Positions 49,387-60,679 of a stretch of DNA of 64,000 nt are shown in pieces. The first letter of the stretch is position 1; the number at the start of each line of letters is the position of its first letter. This DNA is from Panonychus citri. Lineage: Eukaryota; Arthropoda; Arachnida; Trombidiformes; Tetranychidae. Both the position numbers and the translations under genes were made by a program. The notes below the pieces were generated by a model that searched no databases, had not been told where the DNA came from, and saw nothing but the letters and a program-made list of their open reading frames with translations. Where the stretch lies: assembly GCF_014898815.1 (NCBI RefSeq), contig NW_026515523.1, positions 124,001 through 188,000 on the forward strand. The letters run 5' to 3'.

Positions 49387-49935
49387 ATGAATTTCTTCAA
49401 TTATTGTTGTGTAACATCATGGAGAAGAATCTCAACAACGGCTTCTCTTTGGGCAGAACCAATGAAAAAGAAACGACGAATTGATCCAATTTTATTGAAA
49501 TTGAGAAATGAGAGGAAAGTTAAACGTTTGGAGAAAAATATTCTGAAAATTGAAAGAGGAGCAAAACAATTAAAACCAATTGTTGAACTTTCTCTTCCCC
49601 CTCATGTTCAAAAAGAAATGGAAATTCGAACCCGTGCCACTTGTGATTCCAATGCTGAGACCAATTTTCGTAAACTATTAAGATTATGGAATGTGTATCG
49701 GACTTACCAAAGTAGATCGGAGTATCGATGTGCCAGAGGATTAATTGCATCTCAGGAGAAAGCTTTAGACGAGTTAAAGAAAGTTTCGCCTCATCTTTGG
49801 TCTCAGGCAATCGGATTTGATCAAAATCTAATTCCTTATATTGAGAATCAAACTGTCAAGAGCACACCAGCTAATCCAAATTACACACCGCCTGATGGAC
49901 ACATTAAAGAAACAACCAAAGAATGGAAACTCTAA
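49387..49935 (+). CDS. mRpL40: Mitochondrial ribosomal protein L40, copy 2
   Basis: A 182-residue intronless duplicate of the gene at 38,739 with two conservative substitutions (HLWSQAIG for HLWAQAIG; VKSTPAN for VKTTPAN). About 70 bases upstream of the ATG are shared with copy 1; beyond that this copy is preceded by the HPF1/RIOK2-promoter-like block instead of TOM7. The near-identity of coding and 3' flank implies a very recent duplication or gene conversion. Nothing suggests loss of function. Confidence 0.93.
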   Translation: MNFFNYCCVTSWRRISTTASLWAEPMKKKRRIDPILLKLRNERKVKRLEKNILKIERGAKQLKPIVELSLPPHVQKEMEIRTRATCDSNAETNFRKLLRLWNVYRTYQSRSEYRCARGLIASQEKALDELKKVSPHLWSQAIGFDQNLIPYIENQTVKSTPANPNYTPPDGHIKETTKEWKL

Positions 49936-50022
49936 TTATGTAAACTGTTTCGATTGGCTTTACTTTAAATAACAAATGTAAAATGAAGTATTGTGTTGAA
50001 TAGATTTAAGAAGATTCAGATG

Positions 50023-51257
50023 TCATATTTTGAATTTCATCAATTTCTCATTTTTTCGATTTGCAATATGAGCTTCGATTATTGTCCCAAACTCTTTTCT
50101 ATCCAAAAGCTCATAAGAAGTATCGAGCAAGAAGATTGTCAATCTGTTAAAAAACTCGTGGCCAAAACAGAAAAGATCAATTCCTAACTCCAAAGTCATT
50201 CCAAAGTCACATTCGTCATTCGCTAAATTAGTTAAATTGACAATTTCTCTCAGTGATTCGTGAGCTTTGCTCCTCTGTCGATCCTCTTCCGGCAAATCAA
50301 TCAGCTTTTTGAGTAATTTTCTAAGATTTTCTATGTCAATTAAAGATATCAATTAGTTAAAGCAAGGATAATGTTGTGTCATGAAACTCACGATCAGATT
50401 CAGGTAAAGGTCGATAGCCAACATCTTTTTCAAATGGAACAACAATTCCAGCTCCATGAAAGCTTTTGGTGACAATTTTTTTCTTTCTTCTTTTCATCTC
50501 ATCGTTAGTTAGACTAATATTGTTTTTTTCAGCGAAACTTTTGATTTTACCAATGAGCTTTTCGGATGAGATCTTCTTTTTACCTCCTCTTTTGGCCAAA
50601 TCCTCGCTTTTCGAAAGAGACAAGAATGGATCAAAACGTTAATTTAACTGTAAATAAGATATTTTTTTGGAAATAATTGCATCTCACCAATGAGCCAATA
50701 ATCCTGAGAAAAGATTATCACCAAGAGGATTGATAAGACATGATTTATCTGGATCATTTGAAACCACCATGGAAGGTATTTCAGAAGGTGAATCTCTATG
50801 ATTAAAAAAAATATCTAAGTGATAATGATTCTACATCTTTTATAAGAATATTTAAATTTACCTGAAATACCCAATGTGAAAATTGGACTTTGGGTCACGA
50901 AGGACAGTTTGAAGCTCCGGGACATCATAAAAGAAACGATAGTAACATAAAATCATATTTGGATCCGTTTGATCCAGAGTTTGATCGTTTAATTTTCCAT
51001 TAATTAAATCGAAAGGTCCAACTAGAAGAAGATCAAGTTCATCCAATGAACCTAAAACAAAGAATGAAAACATGAGCTACAAAGAAAAAGAATAGAAAGA
51101 AAATAAAAATAAATTCACCTGTTGGATTGAGAGGATTTAATGATGAACAGAAAGACCAGAATTTGAAAAAATCTTCAGGCATTGAAACAAGAAAATGTTT
51201 CTTTATTTTCTCATTGATTTGATTAGAGTCAATTGATTTGGACTTTTTGGTGAACAT
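50023..51257 (-). CDS. Hpf1: Histone PARylation factor 1, copy 2
   Basis: Exons: 51,119-51,257; 50,862-51,051; 50,688-50,795; 50,392-50,606; 50,023-50,330; 319 residues, intact. Exons 2 and 3 and the 3' part of exon 5 match copy 1 almost exactly. Exon 4 differs at many positions (LAKRGGKKKISSEK for LAKSRKLGGKKKIASEK; PFEKDVGYR for PFQKGVGYR), and intron 4 is unrelated in sequence. The PARP-contacting Tyr-Arg and the catalytic Asp-Glu (NDECDFG) are kept. The start MFTKKSKSID has one more residue than copy 1. Confidence 0.94.
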
Positions 51258-51533
51258 TTTAATAACAAAACAAATCAGAATTTTGATGAAGCGAAAGAGC
51301 AAATGATGAAACTTTTCAGAAAAAGAAAACAAGTTGTGACAATTGTTTTGTTTACTTTTTTTCTTTGAAAAAAAATGGAAAAGATAAGTGTGTCTTTTAG
51401 TCGAGAGTCACATGAGTCACTTTTTGTTTTCTTCTCACATGTTGACTTGTTTTTAAAAGGAAAAAGTGAAATTTGAGTTTTGATTGTTTATTCATTTTAA
51501 TTCGGTGATATTATTATTTTAATTTCTACCAAA
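51258..51533. promoter_or_regulatory. HPF1/RIOK2 bidirectional promoter, copy 2
   Basis: 276 bases between divergent starts. It shares the GATAAGTGTGTCTTTTAGTC block and the CACATGAGTCACTTTTTG run with copy 1, so both genes probably keep their original control. The conserved about 70-base core is the best candidate for the functional element. Confidence 0.6.
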
Positions 51534-53042
51534 ATGGTTAAACTTGATGCTAACATGTTGAAGTATTTAGAAAGTGATGATTTTCGGGTTATCACTGCAG
51601 TGGAAATGGGAATGAAAAATCATCAACTGGTTCCTGGATCATTGGTTAGTTCAATTGCTGGTCTACGTGGTGGTGGAACATCTAAAATTTTGAACAATTT
51701 AACACGAAATAAATTGTTAGTCTATGAAAGAGGTAAAAAATATGATGGATATCGATTAACTTTCCATGGTTATGATTATCTTGCTCTAAATGTTTTGTCT
51801 CGACGTGGAGTTGTCAGTCATCTTGGTAATCAAATAGGTAAATTATTCTTAATGTTACTTTTTATTTCTTCTTCTCCTTGTTATTTGAAGCTTTAAATGA
51901 TTATATATATTTTCTTCTTGTTTGTTTACTTAGGTGTAGGAAAAGAATCTGATGTTTATATTGCTGCTAATGAAGAAGGAGAAAGATTTGCAATGAAACT
52001 CCACAGACTTGGTCGTACATCTTTCAGGAGAGTTCATGATAAAAGAGATTACCATCAACATGGTAAAGTCAACAATTGGATTTACATGTCCAGACTTTCA
52101 GCTGCCAGAGAATTTTCATTTCTCAAGGCTCTCCATGAAAGAGGATTCCCAGTTCCCAAGCCGATTGATATTAATCGACATTGTATTGTCATGGAGCTTA
52201 TTAATGGAACTTTGTTGAATCATGTGGCCGAGCTTGAAGACAAAGCTACTCTTTATGACAGCCTAATGAATTTGTTGCTTTCTCTTGCTAATGATTATGG
52301 TGTTGTTCATGGTGATTTCAATGAATTTAATATCATGATTGACAATGAAAACTTAAAACCTATTCTTATTGACTTTCCACAAATGATTAGTACTAATCAT
52401 AAAATGGCAAGGGGATATTTCCAACGAGATGTTGAATGTGTTGTTAACATTTTCAAGAGAAAATACCATTTTGAAAGTGTAGATATTCCAAATTTTGATC
52501 GTGATGTGATCATCGATGAAAAAGAAGAAGGAATAATTAGCAAATTGTCAACAGAAGCCAATGAATTTGAACCAGTTATCAACAATGATCTTAGTGATTT
52601 AGATGACAATTCCGTTTTACCAGGAACTTCAAAATCAACTTCTAATGAAGAGAATCCACTTAATGAAGGAGTTAATCCCCATGATTCATATGAAAGTGAA
52701 ATGACCGTTAAAATTATTGATGAGAATAATTTAATTGTTTCTGATAGAAACAGTCATCATAATTTAAGTTCTGATGATGATAGTTGTAGAAACTCTGAGA
52801 TAACATCTATTGCTGGTTCAAGAGCTGGAACTTATTCAGTCGCTGGAAGTACTTTTACCACCGAGGAAATCAAAACTAAGTTGAAGAAAGAGTTCGCAAG
52901 TCGTTCAAGGCGAGAGGAATTAAAGAAAGCGTCCAAAAGTATCAAGGGAGAGGATTCAGCAGTTCGAAGACAAAGACGTGATAATGATGCAAGAATCAGG
53001 GATGACAAAGCTTTTAGTAATTCTGATTGGTTTGTTAATTAA
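51534..53042 (+). CDS. Riok2: RIO kinase 2, copy 2
   Basis: Exons 51,534-51,837 and 51,934-53,042; 470 residues, intact. The winged helix, P-loop GVGKESDVY, HGDFNEFN catalytic loop and IDFPQM metal site are the same as in copy 1. The acidic C-terminal region holds 48 residues (about 344-391, rich in Ser, Asp, Asn and His) that copy 1 lacks, placed exactly between EENPLN and IAGS. The tail ends at SDWFVN with a stop, where copy 1 has three more residues. The insert looks ancestral and lost from copy 1, because a clean in-frame deletion is simpler than gain of non-repetitive coding sequence; an outgroup would decide. Confidence 0.95.
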
Positions 53043-53330
53043 AATGCTATTTGATTGTTTATCAAACTCTCGATTGGGTAAATGATTTTTTTACTTCACG
53101 TTTCAATCAACTTGTAACAATAGCTGATAAAGAAAGAATCAGTTGAAAACAATTTGATACAGTAGACGGCGAAAAGTTAATTTAAGTTGAAAGTCCAATA
53201 ATAAAATGTAACAAATTATTATTATATTAATCAGTATAAATAATGAAAGTTAATTTCAAGTTAACTGGATAAAGTTTTATACCGAGTTGCTAACCTTTAG
53301 TAACCACCCGATATCAGTATTGATTATTGT
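53043..53330. repeat. RIOK2 3' flank, shared with 59.95-60.15 kb
   Basis: GATTGGGTAAAT, AGTTGAAAACAATTT, CAAGTTGAAAGTC-type and CAGTATAAATAATGAAAG blocks occur in the same order at about 59,960-60,140. The last block equals the 3' end of RIOK2 copy 1. Confidence 0.8.
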
Positions 53331-53334
53331 TATT

Positions 53335-53690
53335 ATAGATTATCAAGTTGAATGTTTTTTTATTGGTCTTTTATGTTGAGATTTTAACTGATTTACTCAA
53401 GTAATAACAAGTAATTCCTTAGATACATTGTTGTTATTTGGTGTCTAAACAAGATAATATATGAATTATCTAAATCAAGTGGAATAGTTTATAAACCATA
53501 GTAAAATTACAAGGAAATCTGTTGAACTGGAGGAGAAAAAAAATTGAATAAGAAAATCACTTGTCAAAATTGTCTAACCAATAAAGAGAGAGGCGAATGA
53601 TAAAGGAGGCATTCCTTCATCGGTTCCTTGATTAAATCCAAAGTAAAGTACCAAAGGTAAGAATCCATATTGGAAACAAAATAAAAGTTA
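53335..53690 (-). pseudogene. Truncated TOM7 copy with its 3' flank
   Basis: Matches about 37,950-38,315. On the minus strand it encodes the last 36 codons of TOM7 (RFCFQYGF region to SLFIG and stop, about 53,579-53,686) with one local change (SFASLFIG for SIFSLFIG). Sequence similarity stops at the CAAAATA junction near 53,685, so the start codon and the first 17 codons are absent. It marks the right edge of a third, incomplete cassette. Confidence 0.9.
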
Positions 53691-54476
53691 CAATTGAGTA
53701 TCTTAGCTGAGATTAGATGTAAATTTAGATAATCAAATTATTGTTGATAAAATGGCCAAGAAACGATGAAAAGGTAAGCACTTATTTCAACTTCCTTTTC
53801 TGTCTGAAATCAACCAAACACCCTTTAGTTTACTTTCGATTTGAGTAAACAATCATTTGCGAGAAATACACCCTCAGCTATCTGGAATTTGAAATTATCG
53901 TGGATCATCTCGGCGATATATTACAACAGCTCATCAATTGTTCATCCTTTTGTCAGTATGTAAAATAATTTTCTTTATTATTAAAAAAATTCGATTTTCA
54001 AAGTACTCTAGGTAGTCAGATTGTATTAGCTAAAGATTTGAAAACGGTCTCATTGTTAGGTTTGAACATTAAACAAGAAACTTTCATTTTACACAATTTT
54101 ATTAACAAATTTCTTGACTAATTTTATGTTAATTAAGTCATATTGAATTGGTTAACATTGGGTAAAAATCGAGATCATTGAATGCAATGGATAGAAAGCA
54201 CTAATTTTTGCGAAACTCTAATTTTTTGCCATTGATTCCAACTGTTATCTTCCTAGTTAACACGATTAGTTAATTGTCATGAAGTGGTGTATTATCTTAA
54301 CTTTATTTGTGATAAGCTCATGCAATGTTAACAATGAATTGAATTTTCTATTTAAGGTAAGATTCATCATTTAAACCACAACGCCCTTTAGTTTGTGCTT
54401 AAACCTTGGTAGTTTTTTACCTGAGCGAACAGTAGCTTCAAAGTTTTCTCTCTGTCAATTCACCAATTGAATTGAA
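53691..54476. other. Intergenic, with an isolated signal-peptide-like exon at 54,279-54,356
   Basis: Mostly anonymous sequence. ATG at 54,279 opens 26 codons (MKWCIILTLFVISSC...) ending at a donor AAG/GTAAGA. It ends in phase 0 and cannot join the phase-1 second exon of the next gene, so it is a decayed duplicate first exon or belongs to an unseen transcript. Confidence 0.4.
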
Positions 54477-57400
54477 ATGATTTGTTTTCTAGTAAATTTT
54501 ATATTTTTCTCAAACTTTTACATAATCCAAGTATCTAGTGGTAAGTTTTAACGATTTATTCATTATCTCACTTTATCTTTGAATAAATATCAACCTTTCA
54601 TTGTTTTAGAGTCTCTTCATGATCTTCCTTGGTCAGTTGATAAAGGAAATTGGATAATAGTTGCAAAGTTAATCTCGGTAAGTGGATCTTCATTTCCTTG
54701 TTTAATTGTTTGATTAATCGAATATTTAATTAAGTCAAATGATGAAGTTTACGATATTCGAGAGTACGTTCACTCAAATGAAATTGTTCGTGGTAGAATT
54801 ACAATATCATCAGGAGATGATAAGTTGGATATTTTTTATTCCAGTGAATTTGAAAACGATAGATTAGTTATTCATGGTGAGTATTGTTAAAGCTATTTAG
54901 TGACTTTATATTCTTGCTGATTATTATTTTTACGTATTACCAGACCAACAATGTAATATATTTACTTTCAAAAACAAATGGAATTATAATTTATTCAACA
55001 TCGATTCGAAAAAACCTCTTCTTAATCATCTACTGATGACGGGACCTTCGATTCTGTTCAGGATCAATGGAAAGAGATTTAATTGGGTAAATAGGACAAC
55101 AATTTAATTTTCTTTTCTTGTACTCAAATATCATTTAAATCGTGTTATAATAATTGAATAGAGACAAGGAGGAGATACGAGTATAAGAGGATTCCCAGTC
55201 CATTCTGCAAATACAGCTTTCGATAAAAATCTTGATATTGTTTACTATTACAAAGGTAAGTTGATGGTCCGAGAATAGTTTGATTTGCCTTTCGCGTAAT
55301 TACTTGTTAACTTTAGTTCATTACCAATTCTCTAAAAAGCACATTTAGATTCTCCCGGAATATTACAAGCGAGTCGATTACAGTTCGAGGGTATGGACTC
55401 ATCTCTTCAGCTTGTAACTTTCAGGGAAAATGTTAACTTGGATATTTATTCAATTACTAAAACACAGGAAGAGCTTGATAAAGTTGTTACGGTAAGGAGA
55501 ATACAAAACATTTCTATCGGTTAATGTAAGAATTTTTCACCTTCAGGTTACACCAGGAATCGGTTGTCCTTTGCACCTCATAACATCAAAATCTCATGAT
55601 TGGTGTGAACCGCCACGATTCTCAAAATCCAGTTATCATTTCGTTGCAAGAACTACTGTTGATGGCCCAAAAATATCAATGACTCTAAGTGAGGTAAAAT
55701 AAAATTTTTGATACTTTTTCAAGAATTCACTAAAAAAGAGTGTTACGGTTTGCACGATTCAAAGCGTAATTATGTATATTTTTCTTATAAAGTGAAAAAT
55801 TCTATTTCTTAGATGTTCGTTAACAGTGAAGATCTAACCACAAGTTTGAAAACAATAGAACAAGGGATTGTAACAGAATCTCTGTACGATTATAATTTGG
55901 GAACTGTACATGAATATCTGAGTAAAGGTCGTTGTTTGAACTCTGCTGTTGGTCCGAATAGTCCAGGAATAAGTATTTACGGAACATTTACTCCATATGA
56001 TTTTCTCAATTATAAAAATACAAATAAATACTCATACCTTGGTAAAGTTTTCATCGTAAGATTAAAGTGTCGAGAATTTTTTATCACTTTTAACATTTAC
56101 AACTTTCTTTTCATGAAATGAAACAAAGAGATCAAAGTACGAAGCTCATGTTTGGGAGAGGGTTGATTACGATTACACATTCGAAGGAAAAAAATATGAT
56201 AAATTTGTAACCAGCCATTATTTTGTGAAATCAGTAAGTAAACATGCAAATCGTTCATTTCATGATTAAAAGTTCTTATGTATTTCTTTTTCGATCTCTA
56301 CTCTTGATAATCAGACTGATGCCAAATTATTCAAAGGGTTTATTCTCGTTAGAACTACAACTAACAATCATAAAAAAATGAACAACGTACGTAAAAAAAT
56401 CAAAATAAATCTACTGGATGTTAATATTTTTGCTAAACATGCAGAATACTTTTAAATTACTTGAAACAAGAACAAAAGATTATTATGGATTAGAGGAAGC
56501 AGAATCAGGCCGTGATTATGAAGCTGAACTGTCCTTAAGATTCAGTGACTGTTATCCTGATTCAGGTGATAGAAAAACTTTGGCCATTTATTTCAAATGT
56601 GAAAAGGACGATGGTTATGACTTAGACTGTATAAAGTTTGCAGAAAATCGTTATAACAGATTTATCGAAAAAGTCAAGGATACTTTGGCGCAACAGGGTA
56701 TTTCTCCCGGAAGAATAGCTAATATCGAACTCGTTTTCGACGATCGAAACATCATTGCCTTGGTGACCTTTTTAAAAATTCCAAATATTGAAGGTGAGGT
56801 TAAACTGGTACTTGGATAAGTATCGAAGATGGAAATAATTTTGACTCTTTGACTTGTGTCAACAGATAGTTTACAAAAAGAAAGTATGAAATTGTCTCAA
56901 AAGACGATTTCAAGCTTAGAACGAGTTTCTGCAGAATCAGTTAGCGATTGTCTTTACAAACAGGTTGGAATCTATTATGATCAAGAGTGAGTATTAATAC
57001 AAGGTGTCAAAGTGGGTAGGTCAAAATTGAAATGAGGATAACTTTTGTCACATTGATGGTATCTTGATGAAATTTTTTTTAATATTGAGAATTTTAATTG
57101 AAATTAATGATAAATGTGTTCGAAATGACCACCTTCTTTGGCGATCACCGCAGTGAGTCTGTTCTCAAAACTTGACATAACTTTTCGTAATGTTTCTTTT
57201 GAAATTTGATTAATTTCGTTTTTCACTGAACTTTCTAGTTCAACTAGTGTCTTAGGTGAGGATCTGAATACCCTTTCTTTTAAATATCCCCATAAGAAAA
57301 AATCGCAGGGGTTTAGATCGGGCGAGTATGGAGGCCACTCTAACTCATTATCAATGGCATCAGGGTAGTCCAAACCAATAACCCTCTTATCAAAATACTC

Positions 57401-59753
57401 GCTGAGTAATCTGAATACATCTGCAGTACGATGAGGGCGCGCTCCATCCTGCATGAACCAATAATCTTCCAAAAAACCATGGGCTTGAATGAAAGGGATG
57501 AATTCCTCCTGCAGAACACCTTTATATCGTTCAGAATTCATAGTACCATGGATAAAATATGGTCCGAATATCCCCTCAGCTGAGATAGCGCACCAAACGA
57601 GCACTTTCTTTGGGTGAAGATTGCGTTTGATAAAGCTGTTAGGCTTTTCTTTACCCCAATGACGAAAGTTTTGCGTGTTACACCCCCCTTCTAGTGTAAA
57701 CCACGCCTCGTCACTAAACCATATCTTGTTGGGAGATATTGCGTCATCATGGAACTTTTCTAGCATGTTCTGGGCAAATTGAAACCTTATTTCCTCATGG
57801 TCTTCGTTGAAGTCCTGTAGGGCTTGGATCTTGTAGGCGGATAGCTTGAGGTCTTTCATGATGTTAAAAAGAGTTCCTCTATTGATACCAAGCCTTTGGG
57901 CAGCTCTACGGACACTTTCATTGGGTTCTTGAAGGAAAAACTCTTCAACTAATTCTCTATTAGTTTCTGTCGAAACTGTCGCTACCTTTGTTTTCATGGA
58001 GTCGACATCATCATGGACTGACCCTGTTCTCATCCATTTTTCCCAACAACTTAAAAAAATAGAGAAAAAATGAACATTTAGGAAAAAATCACAAAAAAAG
58101 CTAAATTTCACTTACTTTTGAACAGTTTTTTCCAATGGCACTGAAGTGGGTTTAAATTCTTTTTTATAGTCCCTTATAACCGCTTTGACATTTAATTCAC
58201 GAATATTCATCCTATTAACCCAAAAAATTCGTTCTTGAATGTTATATTTCGACATTTTATCAAAAAAAAAAATTTTTTCAAAAACAATAATAAACAACTT
58301 TTCAATTCATAAGACATCTATTGATGTGAAAATCAGCGCCCTCTGGTGTCTGTGGCAAAAGTTATGGACGCGCGAAGTTTAACCTACCCATTTTGACACC
58401 TTGTAGTAACTTATTGAATTATTACTAATTAATCTAACTAAATGAAGGGCGATTGTATTCTGCAATTTTCAAGTCAAAGCTTCAATCATTTGTGGTCGGC
58501 TTCAATCTAAAGAGGCGATTGTCAATGATGACGGTGGTATAAATTGCGATGTATATTATCCAATCAATAGTTATACTCGATTTAAGAAGGAAGTTCATCT
58601 TGATAAACTGGAAAGTTATATTCAGAATAACGCAATACACCTCTATTTGAAAGATGATGGTGTTACTTTTTACGAATCTACAAAAGTCATTGATGTAACT
58701 AATGAGTTAAATCAAAACAGAGACTCCTTCGTATTGGTTGCCACTAATAAGAAATTACTTGATTCCAATGGTGATGTTTTATTAGCGAAAGATGTTTCCA
58801 ATCTTGCTGATTGTTATCGTACTTGTTTTCATGATGATGTCAATCTTTGTGAGACTTTCGTCTATTGTCAATATTCAGATAAATCGTCTTGTTACACATC
58901 AAATATAATCTATGCTAATTCATCTTCACAATCGACAGAAGATGAATCTTGTAAAATCTATTCAAAGAATCGACTATTGGATTATATCAAAATATCTTCG
59001 AGAGAATTTAAACAATCGACTAACATCGCTATTGATGTTCCACTCGATAATTGTGCTTCAATGTGTAGTTCATCTGATGAGTGTTTCTCATTCCAACAAT
59101 GTGGTGGCTCTTGTACTTTAAGTGGGTATTATACTGATTCGAGAACACAGGAAAGTCGTTTTTGTAATATTTATATTCGTGAGTGTTATTGTTTTATAAA
59201 GAGAAATTGAACAAAATAATTAATCCATCTCTTTATTATTTCAGCCAAAGTCTCTCAACATTTTAAATCAACTGGACGAAAGATCATCTCTCAAGTTTTT
59301 CACACTGAGGTTAATTTAAATTTGGATCAATGTGCTGCTCTTTGCCATAGCTGGAAAAATACTGGTGAACCTTGTAAATCGTTAAATTATTGTCCTCGTA
59401 ACGACGAAATAAGTTCATGTAGTTTATCTGCATATACAATTAATGATAAATCAGCTAATTTGATTGATTCAGGAGTTTGTAAGAATTATGAATATAAAAA
59501 TCTCCAAGCAAACGATGGAAATGATAATGGAAGTGATCAAGTTACCGTGGGAGGAACAAGTGGAGGAGCGGCATTCGGTATAATCATGTTGTTCATTACC
59601 GTTGGACTTTTGCTTGGATTTATTATTCCAATGCTCATCAATGGAAAACTAAAGGAAACTATCACTGGAAAGTTTGTTTCAACATCTTCATCTCAACGAG
59701 AAATCAATTCATTTGAATGGATGAGACAAATTAATCAAATCGACAATATTTAG
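54477..59753 (+). CDS. Large type I membrane protein with three PAN/Apple-like modules
   Basis: Fourteen exons in unbroken phase, 979 codons: 54,477-54,540; 54,610-54,677; 54,735-54,876; 54,944-55,086; 55,162-55,255; 55,340-55,491; 55,547-55,693; 55,813-56,055; 56,129-56,233; 56,315-56,386; 56,445-56,793; 56,866-56,986; 58,448-59,178; 59,245-59,753. A signal peptide (MICFLVNFIFFSNFYIIQ) starts it. About 650 residues of ectodomain follow with few Cys; its IRGFPVHS block recalls LolA-like ectodomain proteins of ecdysozoans, a weak resemblance. Three Cys-rich PAN/Apple-like modules follow (about 680-735, 762-805, 835-885; e.g. LADCYRTCFHDD, LDNCASMCSSSDEC, LDQCAALCHSW). One membrane span (about 919-942) leads to a short tail. 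A secreted-face binding or adhesion role is inferred. Intron 12 is enlarged by a transposon on the opposite strand. Confidence 0.85.
57000..58403 (-). mobile_element. Mariner-type transposon inside intron 12 of the PAN gene
   Basis: 1,404 bp. Outer terminal inverted repeats start CAAGGTGTCAAA and match at 24 of 26 positions (57,000-57,025 and 58,378-58,403). A second matching block, ATAACTTTTGYCACA, ends each 53-base terminus. A TA duplication flanks it (56,998-56,999 and 58,404-58,405). Without it the host intron would be about 57 bases, typical for this locus. Transcription is antisense to the host gene. Confidence 0.95.
57104..58255 (-). CDS. Mariner-superfamily transposase with an intron (DDxD type)
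   Basis: Two exons, 58,116-58,255 and 57,104-58,049, joined in phase give an uninterrupted 361-residue transposase. The 66-base intron has a GTAAGT donor and a TTTTTTAAG acceptor. The N-terminus (MSKYNIQERIFWVNR) resembles the DUF4817-type head of arthropod transposases, then a helix-turn-helix (VRRAAQRLGINRGTLFNIMK). The catalytic Asp residues are in WFSDEAWFTLEG, WFMQDGARPH and SPDLNPCDFFLWGYLKERVF. Second to third Asp spans 47 intervening residues by my count, longer than classical mariner (34) because of an insert before WPPYSPDL. No lesion is visible. The element could be active. Confidence 0.92.
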
Positions 59754-60679
59754 TCATATCAATTTTTATTTATGAAACTAATTGTAAATACGATTTACAA
59801 TCAGGTTTGAGATGAAGGTTTGAAGACAAAAGTCTGTCATAGTGAAACGAACGGAGCTTTCAATAGTAGATATACAATTTTTTAGTTGCAGAAAGAGGTC
59901 ATAAATCGTGCAAGGTGAGAAAAATTGAGAAAAGGCTCCAAAGAAAAATTAAAATCCTTTTTAATTGTTTGTCAAACACTGGATTGGGTAAATTTTTTTT
60001 TCACTTTGCCTTACAACGAAAGAAACGAAAACTTCAATTAGTTGAAAACAATTTAATATATGGCAATAAGTTAATCAACTTAAACCTACAAAAGTCAATT
60101 CAAGTTGAAAGTCTAATAATAATCAGAATAAATAATGAAAGTTTTTCATCAATATATTGATTGATTGTCTAAATAAAATTATGAATAAAACGATCAAAAC
60201 TTTTATGAGAATGGAGCTCAATATTGAGCTTTAAGTTAAGATATAAAAATGACAATCAATCGATTAGAAAGGTGGGAGACAAAATGATCAGTTAATTAAA
60301 AGAAAAAATTTCGGCAATTTGATTAGAAAAGAAAATGATAAGAGATAAGAGATAAGAGATCAATATAATTAAGCGACTTGAACAATTGTGACATATAATT
60401 AGATTGTGTGTCAATGAATAATATCAGAAGCTGATGAGAAGAACATTAATCAACCTTTTGAGCGAAAATGTGTTGATTAAATTGTCTAATTCCATAGAAA
60501 TCAAATCAATATTTGACGATGAAAAAAAGGGAATAATAAAAAAGGAAAACATGACAATTAGCTTCAATAATAGAGTCATCATCGTGGACAATCATAGACA
60601 TGGTTGTGATCAACTAGCACGGAATGTTTCTGTAATTAGAAAGTAAAGAAAATTAGTAAACAGTAACAATTAGATTGAT
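59754..60679. repeat. Intergenic containing a third RIOK2 3' flank
   Basis: About 59,945-60,190 repeats the RIOK2 3' flanks: it has the blocks seen at 53,060-53,240 and then the TTTCATCAATATATTGATTG and AAATAAAATT blocks seen after RIOK2 copy 1 at 42,240. No RIOK2 coding sequence is attached. The rest shows no gene. Confidence 0.82.

Larger units (their letters stand above)
49316..53042. repeat. Segmental duplication: second mRpL40-HPF1-RIOK2 cassette
   Basis: Collinear with about 38,668-42,231. Order, strands, intron positions and spacing are kept. Similarity is patchy: the mRpL40 segment and HPF1 exons 2-3 are almost identical, while HPF1 intron 4 and exon 4, and the RIOK2 tail, are clearly diverged. 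Confidence 0.97.
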
